Positions 1 through 7,821 of a DNA stretch of 64,000 nt are shown one piece after another. Each line of letters opens with the position of its first letter. Within the stretch, counting starts at the first letter, position 1. The notes under the pieces are model-generated. The model was given only the letters and a program-made list of their open reading frames with translations. It ran no database searches and was not told the DNA's origin. This DNA comes from Roseburia lenta (GTDB lineage: Bacteria > Bacillota > Clostridia > Lachnospirales > Lachnospiraceae), in NCBI RefSeq assembly GCF_014287435.1, contig NZ_JACOPG010000004.1, positions 248,001 through 312,000 on the forward strand, written 5' to 3'. The position numbers and the translations under genes are program-made.

Positions 1-1269
1 AACAATGCCATGGATGCTATGGATCGTGCCTGCCAGTTGGTAGAAGAATTGGGCGCAGGTCAGGTCGTTGGCGGTGCCATCGATATTTATACCAAGAAGA
101 TGGAAGGCAGACGTTTGCCGTTTGAACCGGATAAATACAACCATATGCTGGGAACCGATATTTCACCGGAAGACATGCTGGAATACTTCAAACGTCTGGA
201 CTTAGGCTATGACGAAAAGACCAATGAGGTATTGGTGCCGTCATGGAGACAGGATCTGGAAAGTTATGCTGACCTTGCAGAAGAAGTTGCCCGTTTCTAT
301 GGCTATGACAGGATCCCGACTTCACTGCCAAGCGGAGAGGCAACCACCGGTCGTCTTTCTGAAAAGTTAAAGGTAGAAAAGATCGTGCGCAATGTTGCAC
401 AGTTCTGTGGTTTCTCACAGGGCATGACCTACTCCTTTGAAAGTCCAAAGGTATTTGACAAACTCCTTCTGGACAAGGATGACGTACTGCGTCAGGCGAT
501 CGTGATCTCCAATCCTTTGGGAGAGGACTTCAGCATCATGCGTACCCTTCCTTTGAATGGTATGATGACATCTTTGGCAACCAATGCAAATCGTCGTAAT
601 AAGGACGTGCGCTTGTTTGAAATGGGAAATATCTATCTGCCAAAGCAGTTGCCACTTACTGAACTGCCGGAAGAAAGAATGCAGTTGACACTTGGTATGT
701 ATGGAGAGGGTGATTTCTTTACCATGAAGGGGGTCATTGAGGAGATCACTTCACAACTTGGCATGGATGCAAAACTGACCTATGATCCGGCATCCGGTAA
801 GAACTTCTTACATCCGGGTCGTCAGGCAAATGTCCTTTATCAGGATAAGGTCATTGGATATTTAGGTGAGGTACACCCGAAGGTATGTGCAAACTACGGT
901 ATGAAAGAGCGCACCTATATCGCTGTTGTCGATATGCCGGCAGTGATGGAATTTGTATCCTTTGACAAGAAGTACGAAGGCATTGCCAAGTTCCCGGCTG
1001 CAACAAGAGACATCAGTATGGTGGTTCCGAAGGAGATCCTGGTCGGACAGATCGAGGAAGTCTTTGAGACCAAGGGCGGCAATTACCTGGAGTCTTACGA
1101 ACTCTTTGATATCTACGAGGGCAACCAGATCTTAAAGGGGCATAAGTCTGTTGCATATTCTTTGACCTTCAGAGCAAAAGATAAGAACCTGGAGGAAGAA
1201 GATATCACGGCTGCCATGAACCGCATTTTAAAGGCACTGGAAGACATGGGTATTCAGTTGAGAAAGTAA
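1..1269 (+). CDS. pheT: Phenylalanine-tRNA ligase beta subunit, C-terminal part (5' truncated by window)
   Basis: The reading frame is open from base 1 (Asn-Asn-Ala-Met...) to the stop at 1267-1269, so this is the 3' part of a longer gene cut by the window edge; the first in-frame ATG at 10 is internal. PheT forms the alpha2-beta2 enzyme that charges tRNA-Phe. The visible part covers the end of the B3/B4 region, the B5 domain (around GAIDIYTKK onward), the catalytic-like core (PLGEDFSIMRT) and, at the C-terminus, the ferredoxin-like anticodon-binding domain (FPAATRDISMVV ... SLTFRAKDKNLEEED). The family is usually about 800 residues and about 420 are seen here. queA follows after 15 bases, so the two are probably cotranscribed. 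Identification is firm; the 5' part cannot be judged. Confidence 0.95.
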   Translation, partial: NNAMDAMDRACQLVEELGAGQVVGGAIDIYTKKMEGRRLPFEPDKYNHMLGTDISPEDMLEYFKRLDLGYDEKTNEVLVPSWRQDLESYADLAEEVARFYGYDRIPTSLPSGEATTGRLSEKLKVEKIVRNVAQFCGFSQGMTYSFESPKVFDKLLLDKDDVLRQAIVISNPLGEDFSIMRTLPLNGMMTSLATNANRRNKDVRLFEMGNIYLPKQLPLTELPEERMQLTLGMYGEGDFFTMKGVIEEITSQLGMDAKLTYDPASGKNFLHPGRQANVLYQDKVIGYLGEVHPKVCANYGMKERTYIAVVDMPAVMEFVSFDKKYEGIAKFPAATRDISMVVPKEILVGQIEEVFETKGGNYLESYELFDIYEGNQILKGHKSVAYSLTFRAKDKNLEEEDITAAMNRILKALEDMGIQLRK

Positions 1270-1284
1270 TTAAGGAAAAAGAAA

Positions 1285-2310
1285 ATGGATGTAAAAGACT
1301 TTTATTATGATCTTCCGGAGGAACTGATCGCACAGGATCCTCTGGAAAAAAGATCAAATTCGAGACTTATGATCCTTGATAAAAAAAGTGGCGATGTGAC
1401 GCATCGCCACTTCTATGATATCAAGGAATATTTAAGACCGGGCGATTGTCTGGTCATCAACAACACCAGGGTCATACCGGCGCGTTTGTATGGCGAGCGC
1501 GAAGAGACCGGAGGCAAGGTTGAGATCCTGCTTTTGAAGCGGAAAAGCGATGATGTCTGGGAGACACTGGTAAAACCGGGCAAAAAGGCAAGGATCGGCA
1601 CACGCCTGACCTTTGGCGGTGGACTTTTAAAGGGCCAGGTCATCGATATTGTGGATGAGGGCAACCGCCTGATCCGTTTCTCCTATGAAGGAATCTTTGA
1701 GGAGATCCTGGACCAGTTGGGACAGATGCCCCTGCCGCCTTATATCACACACGAACTCAAGGATAAGAACCGCTATCAGACGGTCTATGCCAAATATGAC
1801 GGATCTGCGGCAGCACCGACCGCAGGTCTGCATTTTACAAAAGAACTCTTACAGGAGATCCGTGACATGGGTGTATCCATTGCGGAGGTCACTCTGCATG
1901 TGGGACTTGGCACCTTCCGCCCGGTCAAGGTGGATGATGTCTTAGACCACCATATGCATTCCGAATTTTTCCAGATCTCGGAAGAAGCGGCAGACCTGAT
2001 CAATACGACCAGAAAAAACGGCGGACGTATCATTTCTGTTGGGACGACCAGCACGAGAACACTGGAGTCGGCGGCAGAAGCGGACGGCACCTTACATGCC
2101 AAGAGCGGCTGGACGGATATCTTCATTTATCCGGGATATCAGTTCAAGGTCATCGATGGACTGATCACGAATTTCCATCTGCCGGAATCCACGCTTGTCA
2201 TGCTGGTTTCTGCCCTTGCCGGCAGGAAACATGTCATGGCAGCCTATGAGGAGGCAGTAAAGGAACGATATCGCTTCTTTAGTTTTGGCGATGCCATGCT
2301 CATCATTTAA
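1285..2310 (+). CDS. queA: S-adenosylmethionine:tRNA ribosyltransferase-isomerase
   Basis: 341 residues, full length for QueA. The enzyme transfers and isomerises the ribosyl moiety of SAM onto preQ1-modified tRNA to give epoxyqueuosine in the cytosol. Seen in the sequence: the N-terminal family signature [15 protein letters not shown], then [10 protein letters not shown], the central GLHFT segment (APTAGLHFT), the [11 protein letters not shown] motif and the C-terminal [10 protein letters not shown] block. The ATG start has a purine-rich upstream stretch (aaggaaaaag). It follows pheT by 15 bases. No other queuosine genes are in the window. Confidence 0.96.
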   Translation: MDVKDFYYDLPEELIAQDPLEKRSNSRLMILDKKSGDVTHRHFYDIKEYLRPGDCLVINNTRVIPARLYGEREETGGKVEILLLKRKSDDVWETLVKPGKKARIGTRLTFGGGLLKGQVIDIVDEGNRLIRFSYEGIFEEILDQLGQMPLPPYITHELKDKNRYQTVYAKYDGSAAAPTAGLHFTKELLQEIRDMGVSIAEVTLHVGLGTFRPVKVDDVLDHHMHSEFFQISEEAADLINTTRKNGGRIISVGTTSTRTLESAAEADGTLHAKSGWTDIFIYPGYQFKVIDGLITNFHLPESTLVMLVSALAGRKHVMAAYEEAVKERYRFFSFGDAMLII

Positions 2311-2439
2311 AATTGCGCTTTTTAAAATACAATCTTCCTGGTCGCATAGGAGAAATTTAAGAGGACATAATATTATAGTAGCTTGCATAAGGCAGGCTGC
2401 TATTTTGCATTCGCCCTATGGCGAGAAAGGAGTTTTTGT

Positions 2440-2748
2440 ATGACACAATTAGATTGTAGAGCGACAGAGTGCCGTTACAATGTGGACAAGATGTGTGCCA
2501 GAGCAGGTATCACTGTGGAAGGTACAAGCGCAAAGAAGAGTGATGAGACATATTGCGGTAACTATGAAGTGGGCAAAGACGGATGCGCCTGCAACAGAGC
2601 CGGAGAGCCGGACGGTGTGACAGAGATCACCTGCGATGCCAAGAACTGCCATTACAATGCCTCTGGCAAGTGTGAGGCGGGAAGTGTGGATATTGCTGAC
2701 AGTACAGGTGTCGGACAGACCATGTGTGCAAGTTTTGCCATGAAATAA
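2440..2748 (+). CDS. DUF1540 domain-containing cysteine-rich protein
   Basis: 102 residues with two tandem copies of the small DUF1540 motif (first about residues 4-50, second about 60-102). Each copy has a C-x3-x-C-x-YN core (CRATECRYN; CDAKNCHYN) followed by a spaced Cys and a CxxF/Y-type end (YCGNYE; MCASF). Regular cysteine spacing suggests a small metal-binding or redox-sensitive fold; the function is not known and none is proposed. The start is the ATG at 2440, preceded by a strong AAAGGAG site eight bases upstream. An upstream in-frame ATG at 2383 has no ribosome site and would add a non-conserved tail. A good Rho-independent terminator follows, so this is a single-gene unit between queA and lgt. 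Confidence 0.85.
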   Translation: MTQLDCRATECRYNVDKMCARAGITVEGTSAKKSDETYCGNYEVGKDGCACNRAGEPDGVTEITCDAKNCHYNASGKCEAGSVDIADSTGVGQTMCASFAMK

Positions 2749-2760
2749 GAAAAAAGATGA

Positions 2761-2793
2761 AAAAGATCCGCAAGTTTTTTTGCGGGTCTTTTT
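2761..2793 (+). terminator. Rho-independent terminator after the DUF1540 gene
   Basis: Stem AAAAGATCCGCAA / TTGCGGGTCTTTT (one G-T pair) with a short T-rich loop, ending in a T-rich stretch. It lies 13 bases after the stop codon. Confidence 0.8.
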
Positions 2794-2851
2794 CTATGGC
2801 ATAAAATGTGCTAGAGTATGGAAATAGGAAAAGGAAAGGCGGATTTTTAAA

Positions 2852-3727
2852 ATGAATATGGATATCAATTTTCCAAACCTACATATCTGTCTGGAACATG
2901 TAGGAAAGAACATAAACGTCTTTGGCATCACGATCGCTTACTATGGCATGATCATTGCACTTGGCATGCTGCTGGGCGTATCACTGATCTTGCATCGGGC
3001 AAAAAAAGACGGACTGGACCCGGATCAATGTCTGGATATCTGCATTTTTACCATTATTTTTGCCGTGATCGGGGCGAGGATCTACTATGTGGTGTTTGCC
3101 TGGGATTATTATAAGGATAATCTGCTGTCGGTCTTTAATATCAGACAGGGCGGCCTTGCCATTTACGGCGGTGTGCTTGCCGGGGTCCTGATAGCCTATA
3201 TCATGTGCCGGATCAAAAAGATCCCATTCTTACAGTTCGCAGATCTGGCGGCACCGGGACTTCTGGTCGGACAGATCTTGGGACGCTGGGGCAACTTCTT
3301 CAACCGGGAAGCCTTCGGACAATACACGGATGGACTCTTTGCCATGGAACTGCCATTAAATGCTGTACGGTCCATGGATGACATCACGCAGGAGATGCTG
3401 GCACACGCGAGAGTGGCAGACGGCGTGACCTATGTACAGGTACATCCGACCTTCCTGTATGAATCCCTCTGGAATCTGGCACTTTTGATCTTTATACTGG
3501 CAATGACAAAACACAAGAAGTTTCACGGAGAGTTTTTCTACTTTTATCTCTTCTTTTACGGCTTGGGACGCTTCTGGATCGAAGGACTGCGTACCGACCA
3601 GTTGAAGATGTGGGTCACCGGATTTCCGGTATCACAGGCACTGGCACTGGTTCTGATGGCGGTTGCCCTGATCCTTTTTGTCCTCGGTCTGCACAAGTCC
3701 AAACAAAATAATGCACAAAAATTATAA
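2852..3727 (+). CDS. lgt: Prolipoprotein diacylglyceryl transferase
   Basis: 291 residues, normal for Lgt. This integral membrane enzyme moves a diacylglyceryl group from phosphatidylglycerol to the lipobox cysteine of prelipoproteins, the first step of lipoprotein maturation. Seen: several hydrophobic segments (first around residues 25-45), the RQGGLAIYGG motif, the family signature GRWGNFFNREAFG and, near the C-terminus, a GLGRFWIEGLR block. The ATG at 2852 follows an AAGGAAAGG ribosome site. A possible extended -10 (TGC-TAGAGT, 2809-2817) sits just upstream. It stands alone between two terminators. Confidence 0.96.
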   Translation: MNMDINFPNLHICLEHVGKNINVFGITIAYYGMIIALGMLLGVSLILHRAKKDGLDPDQCLDICIFTIIFAVIGARIYYVVFAWDYYKDNLLSVFNIRQGGLAIYGGVLAGVLIAYIMCRIKKIPFLQFADLAAPGLLVGQILGRWGNFFNREAFGQYTDGLFAMELPLNAVRSMDDITQEMLAHARVADGVTYVQVHPTFLYESLWNLALLIFILAMTKHKKFHGEFFYFYLFFYGLGRFWIEGLRTDQLKMWVTGFPVSQALALVLMAVALILFVLGLHKSKQNNAQKL

Positions 3728-3856
3728 TTAAATATTGTAAAAATTTTTATACACTGGAAGAAAAACGTATAAAAAGGGACAAAACCACAAGAACTTGTGC
3801 TTAAAAATAAAAGGACACAAGAAATAGTAGTGGGATTTGCCACCACCATCTACCAC

Positions 3857-3901
3857 AAGCCCGAAAGCCTTGATTTTACAAGGTTTTCGGGCTTGCTTTT
3901 T
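3857..3901 (+). terminator. Rho-independent terminator between lgt and the division cluster
   Basis: A 16-bp stem with one mismatch (AAGCCCGAAAGCCTTG, 3857-3872, against CAAGGTTTTCGGGCTT, 3879-3894) followed by GCTTTTT. It isolates lgt transcription from the mraZ operon. The rest of 3728-3928 is AT-rich and shows no coding signal. Confidence 0.85.
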
Positions 3902-3928
3902 GCCCTTTAATACCATAAAATAATCATA

Positions 3929-3968
3929 AAAGTGGTGCGAAGTGGTATGTAGTGTCATGAAGTGGTGG
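3929..3968 (+). promoter_or_regulatory. Putative MraZ operator: four AAGTGG-type boxes at exact 10-bp spacing
   Basis: Direct repeats AAAGTGGT (3929), GAAGTGGT (3939), GTAGTGTC (3949) and GAAGTGGT (3959) recur every 10 bases; a weaker fifth AAGTGG starts at 3971, out of register by one or two bases. Arrays of four short direct repeats with 10-bp periodicity upstream of mraZ are the known binding sites of the MraZ ring (TGGGN in Escherichia coli, AAAGTG[T/G] in Mycoplasma). The array ends about 54 bases before the mraZ start. The -10 element is not clear; GATAAT at 3976-3981 is a candidate. This predicts autoregulation of the division cluster. Confidence 0.8.
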
Positions 3969-4021
3969 ATAAGTGGATAATTTCGTGGATAAGATGCTAG
4001 GGGAAAGGAGGTACAGCAGTT

Positions 4022-4453
4022 ATGTTCATGGGAGAATATAGTCATAACGTAGATGCCAAGGGCAGACTTATTGTTCCGGCAAAGTTTCGTGAACAGTTGG
4101 GCGATCAGTTCGTTGTGACAAAAGGCGTGGACGGCTGTCTGTACGTATATTCCCAGGAAGAATGGAAACGCATCGAGGAGAAGTTCCGCGAAGTCAATCT
4201 GACAACAAAAGACGCACGTAAATTTATGCGTTTCTTCTTTGCGGGTGCTGCCATGTGTGAGGTGGACAAGCAGGGACGTATTCTGATTCCGTCGGTACTT
4301 CGTGAATTTGCAGGACTGGAAAAGGATGTTGTCTTAGTAGGTGTTCTGACCAAGATCGAGATCTGGGACAAGGATCGTTATGCGGATGCAAGTTCTTATG
4401 ATGACATGGACGAGATCGTAGAGCATATGGCTGAGTTGGGACTGAGTATTTAG
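4022..4453 (+). CDS. mraZ: Transcriptional regulator / division cluster protein MraZ
   Basis: 143 residues with two MraZ/AbrB-like repeats, each holding the DxxGR signature ([14 protein letters not shown] near the N-terminus; [14 protein letters not shown] around residues 81-94). MraZ forms a ring-shaped oligomer that binds repeats upstream of its own gene and controls the division and wall (dcw) cluster. The start ATG at 4022 (MFMGEYSH) lies 10 bases after an AAAGGAGG site, and the family in Clostridia begins the same way; ATG 4028 is an alternative. First gene of the cluster, 13 bases before rsmH. Confidence 0.96.
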   Translation: MFMGEYSHNVDAKGRLIVPAKFREQLGDQFVVTKGVDGCLYVYSQEEWKRIEEKFREVNLTTKDARKFMRFFFAGAAMCEVDKQGRILIPSVLREFAGLEKDVVLVGVLTKIEIWDKDRYADASSYDDMDEIVEHMAELGLSI

Positions 4454-4466
4454 GAGTGGAACATAG

Positions 4467-5414
4467 ATGGACTTTAAGCATTATTCGGTACTCTTACCGG
4501 AGACAATCGAACAATTACATATCAAAGAAGACGGCATCTATGTAGACGGGACACTCGGCGGTGGCGGACATTCTTATGAGATCGCCAAACGGCTGACGAC
4601 AGGACGCCTGATCGGTATCGATCAGGACTATGATGCGCTGGAAGCCGCAGGCGAGAGACTAAGACCATTTGCAGACCGTGTGACTTTGGTACACAGCAAT
4701 TATGAAGCCATGGTTGAGAGAGTCCACGAACTTGGCATTGATAAGGTAGACGGTATTCTTTTAGATCTTGGCGTATCTTCTTTTCAGTTAGACACACCGG
4801 AGAGAGGATTTTCCTACATGGTCGAGGATGCACCTTTGGATATGCGCATGGATCAGGACAATCCGATGACAGCAGCGGATATCGTCAATGACTATTCCGA
4901 GGAAGACCTTTATCGCATCATCAGAGACTATGGAGAAGATCGATTTGCAAAGAACATTGCCAAGAATATCGTAAAAGAACGTCAAAAAGAGCGGATCACA
5001 AGAGCAGGACAGTTAAATCAGATCATTGAACGGTCGATCCCGAAAAAATTACAGGTTACCGGCGGACATCCGGCAAAGCGCACGTATCAAGCAATCCGTA
5101 TTGAACTCAATCGGGAATTGGATGTGCTGGAGCAGAATCTGGATGCATTTATCGATCTTTTAGCAGAGGATGGCAGGATCTGTATCATCACCTTTCATTC
5201 TTTGGAAGACCGCATCGTAAAGAATACGTTTAAGAAAAATCAGGATCCATGTACCTGCCCGAAAGATTTTCCGGTATGTGTATGTGGAAAGAAGTCCAAA
5301 GGACGTGTGATCACAAGAAAACCGATCCTTCCATCCGAAAAGGAACTGGAAGAAAATACCAGATCACGAAGCGCAAAATTACGTGTATTTGAAAGAGGGA
5401 CAAGCAGCAGATAG
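4467..5414 (+). CDS. rsmH: 16S rRNA (cytosine(1402)-N(4))-methyltransferase
   Basis: 315 residues, full length. Uses SAM to methylate N4 of C1402 in the 16S rRNA decoding centre. Seen: the N-terminal [13 protein letters not shown] block, the SAM-binding loop [21 protein letters not shown], the [13 protein letters not shown] motif, [17 protein letters not shown] and the C-terminal [10 protein letters not shown] segment. The C-terminal third carries a [15 protein letters not shown] cysteine cluster, usual for Firmicutes RsmH. Second gene of the dcw cluster. Confidence 0.97.
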   Translation: MDFKHYSVLLPETIEQLHIKEDGIYVDGTLGGGGHSYEIAKRLTTGRLIGIDQDYDALEAAGERLRPFADRVTLVHSNYEAMVERVHELGIDKVDGILLDLGVSSFQLDTPERGFSYMVEDAPLDMRMDQDNPMTAADIVNDYSEEDLYRIIRDYGEDRFAKNIAKNIVKERQKERITRAGQLNQIIERSIPKKLQVTGGHPAKRTYQAIRIELNRELDVLEQNLDAFIDLLAEDGRICIITFHSLEDRIVKNTFKKNQDPCTCPKDFPVCVCGKKSKGRVITRKPILPSEKELEENTRSRSAKLRVFERGTSSR

Positions 5415-5440
5415 TTGGGAGTTTGAAAAAGGAGAGGACT

Positions 5441-5908
5441 ATGACTGAGGTAAAGACTTATTATTATACAGACGGCAATACCGTACGACAGGTAGAACAG
5501 CCGCTTCCGGACCGCCATACCAGAGAGCGTGAGATCCGTGAAGAAAGAGAAAGAAAGAGAAGACAGGCAAGACGCAAGGCACAGGCAGCCATGCGCCGCA
5601 AACGTGTCTATTCTATGTATATTGTATCCGTGGCAGTTGCATTGGTGGGTCTTTTTGTAGGCTATATCAATCTGACCAACAGCATCACGACACATATGGA
5701 TAATATTTCGGCTTTGGAGCAGAATATTTCTGATCTCAAGGCATCCAACAGTGCGACCGAGAGCCGCATCGCCAGTGCGACCAATTTAGGCGACATCAAG
5801 ACGGCTGCCATCAATGAGATGGGCATGGTCTATGCAAATGCTGACCAGATCGTGTATTATGATATGGATAGTAGTGATTATATGAACCAGTATCACAATA
5901 TTCCATAG
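5441..5908 (+). CDS. ftsL: FtsL/DivIC-type division protein
   Basis: 155 residues with the layout of FtsL: a basic cytoplasmic N-terminus (about residues 1-55, rich in Arg/Lys/Glu), one membrane segment (about 56-78, YIVSVAVALVGLFVGYI), then an extracytoplasmic coiled-coil region (about 85-120, heptad pattern in ISALEQNISDLKASN). FtsL joins DivIB and DivIC to activate the septal wall synthase. Sequence is poorly conserved in this family, so the call leans on topology and position between rsmH and the transpeptidases. The ATG at 5441 follows AAAAAGGAGAGG; an upstream TTG at 5423 is less likely. Confidence 0.8.
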   Translation: MTEVKTYYYTDGNTVRQVEQPLPDRHTREREIREERERKRRQARRKAQAAMRRKRVYSMYIVSVAVALVGLFVGYINLTNSITTHMDNISALEQNISDLKASNSATESRIASATNLGDIKTAAINEMGMVYANADQIVYYDMDSSDYMNQYHNIP

Positions 5909-5924
5909 GATAGGAGTTTTTTGA

Positions 5925-7790
5925 TTGGCTAGACAGATACGAAGAAGCAGAAGGAAAAAACCGAAAAAGTTACTTAGGAGAATGCATAATAAGCTTTACA
6001 TTGTTTTTGGAGTATTATGCATTCTTTTTGTGGCTTTGATCTTCCGGCTCATGTATATCGAATACACGAGTGGGGAGAAATACGAAAAGATCGTGCTCTC
6101 ACAGCAGGAATATGACAGTACGATCATTCCGTATAAGCGCGGTGACATCGTGGATAGCAAGGGGACGGTTCTTGCGACAAGCGTAGATGTTTATAATGTC
6201 ATCCTGGACAGCAAGGTCTTGCATGCAAACGAGGAAAAGATTTCATCTACCATCGCCTATCTGACCCAGTGCTTCCCGGAGATCACGGCGGACCAGGTCA
6301 ATCAGGAGATCACAGACAATCCGGATCGGGAATATACAGTGCTGGCAAAGCATGTTTCCTATGAGGAAAAGGCGGCTTTTGAAGCCTTAATGAACGGCGA
6401 AGATACCAAGGATCAGATCGCGGGGATCTGGTTTGAAAAAGAATATACAAGGACTTATCCTTACAATTCGCTGGCAAGTGCCATGATCGGCTTTGCTAAT
6501 GCAACGACCGGTGTGATCGGCTTGGAAAATCAGTATAACGATACTTTAAACGGTACCAATGGCAGATCTTATGGGTATCTGAATGCTGACAGCAATCTGG
6601 AGCAGACGGTCATTGAACCGGAAAACGGCTATTCTCTGGTGGCGACAATAGACACCAATATCCAGTCCATCGTGGAGAGTGCCATCTTACAGGCAAACGA
6701 GGAGATGAAGCAGGAGACGGAAGGACAGGCGACCGGCAGTAATAATACGGCAGTCCTTGTTATGGATCCACAAAACGGGGATGTGCTTGCCATGGCATCC
6801 TATCCGAACTTTGATCTGAATAATCCAAAGGATCTGAGTGCATACTTTACAGAGGAAGAACTGGCGGGAATGTCGGATGAAGACAAGATGAACCAACTCA
6901 ATAAACTCTGGCAGAATTATACGATTTCAAATACCTTTGAACCGGGTTCTACCTTTAAGCCGTTTACCGAGGCTATGGGACTGGACTCCGGCAGCCTGCG
7001 TGGGGATGAGACCTATATCTGCGATGGTAGCGAGTGGGTCAGCGGACATGAGATCCACTGTGTCAACCGTAGTGGTCATGGTACCGAAGACCTGCGTGGG
7101 GCTCTGAGGGATTCCTGCAACGATGCCCTGATGCAGATGGTGCGCGCCATCGGACCTGCTAACTTTGCCAAATACAGCAGGGAATACGGGTTCGGACAAA
7201 AGACAGGCATCGATCTGCCGGGTGAGGCATCTACGGCATCTTTGATCTTTAGTGAGGAACAGTTGGCGCGGACGGAGTCAAACCTTGCCGTTTCTTCTTT
7301 CGGACAGGGCTTCAATGTGACTATGATCCAGTTGGCATCCTCCTTTTGCTCCCTGATCAATGGTGGCAATATCTATCAGCCGCATGTGGTAAAAAAGATC
7401 GTGGATGGCTCCGGCAATACCGTGCAGGAGATCAGTCCGGTCGTGACCAAGGAGACGGTTTCCCAGGAAGTCAGTGACACCCTGCGCGACTATATGTACA
7501 CAGTCGTCAGTGAGGGAACCGGTGCCAAGGCAGCAGTTGAGGGCTATGCTATCGGTGGTAAGACTGGTACGGCGGAAAAAGTGCCGCGTGGATCCGGTAA
7601 CTATGTGGTATCCTTTATCGGATTTGCTCCGGTAGACGATCCTCAGGTCGTGGTCTATGTGGTCGTGGATGAGCCGCATGTGGCAGACCAGTCACATTGC
7701 TCACAATCCTCCTACATTGCAAAGAATATCTTTTCACAAATCTTACCTTATATGAATATTGAACGTATGGATTCTGTGGCAGCAGAATAA
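5925..7790 (+). CDS. Class B penicillin-binding protein (FtsI/PBP2B/SpoVD family), first copy
   Basis: 621 residues. Basic N-terminus, one membrane anchor (about 25-47), a PBP dimerisation domain (from RGDIVDSKGTVLATS) and a C-terminal transpeptidase domain. All three catalytic motifs are seen: S342-T-F-K345 with the nucleophilic serine, S397-C-N and K546-T-G-T. The enzyme cross-links septal peptidoglycan by D,D-transpeptidation outside the membrane. No PASTA domains follow the catalytic domain. The start is a TTG at 5925 with a TAGGAG site; ATG codon 20 is possible but would cut the basic head. Most likely the vegetative septal enzyme or SpoVD; the two cannot be separated by eye. Confidence 0.9.
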   Translation: MARQIRRSRRKKPKKLLRRMHNKLYIVFGVLCILFVALIFRLMYIEYTSGEKYEKIVLSQQEYDSTIIPYKRGDIVDSKGTVLATSVDVYNVILDSKVLHANEEKISSTIAYLTQCFPEITADQVNQEITDNPDREYTVLAKHVSYEEKAAFEALMNGEDTKDQIAGIWFEKEYTRTYPYNSLASAMIGFANATTGVIGLENQYNDTLNGTNGRSYGYLNADSNLEQTVIEPENGYSLVATIDTNIQSIVESAILQANEEMKQETEGQATGSNNTAVLVMDPQNGDVLAMASYPNFDLNNPKDLSAYFTEEELAGMSDEDKMNQLNKLWQNYTISNTFEPGSTFKPFTEAMGLDSGSLRGDETYICDGSEWVSGHEIHCVNRSGHGTEDLRGALRDSCNDALMQMVRAIGPANFAKYSREYGFGQKTGIDLPGEASTASLIFSEEQLARTESNLAVSSFGQGFNVTMIQLASSFCSLINGGNIYQPHVVKKIVDGSGNTVQEISPVVTKETVSQEVSDTLRDYMYTVVSEGTGAKAAVEGYAIGGKTGTAEKVPRGSGNYVVSFIGFAPVDDPQVVVYVVVDEPHVADQSHCSQSSYIAKNIFSQILPYMNIERMDSVAAE

Positions 7791-7821
7791 AATGTGATAA
7801 AGCGTTTTATGGAGGCTTGGC

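Noticed and set aside
2383..2439. Longer start for the DUF1540 protein
   Set aside because: No ribosome site; the conserved domain begins at the ATG at 2440.
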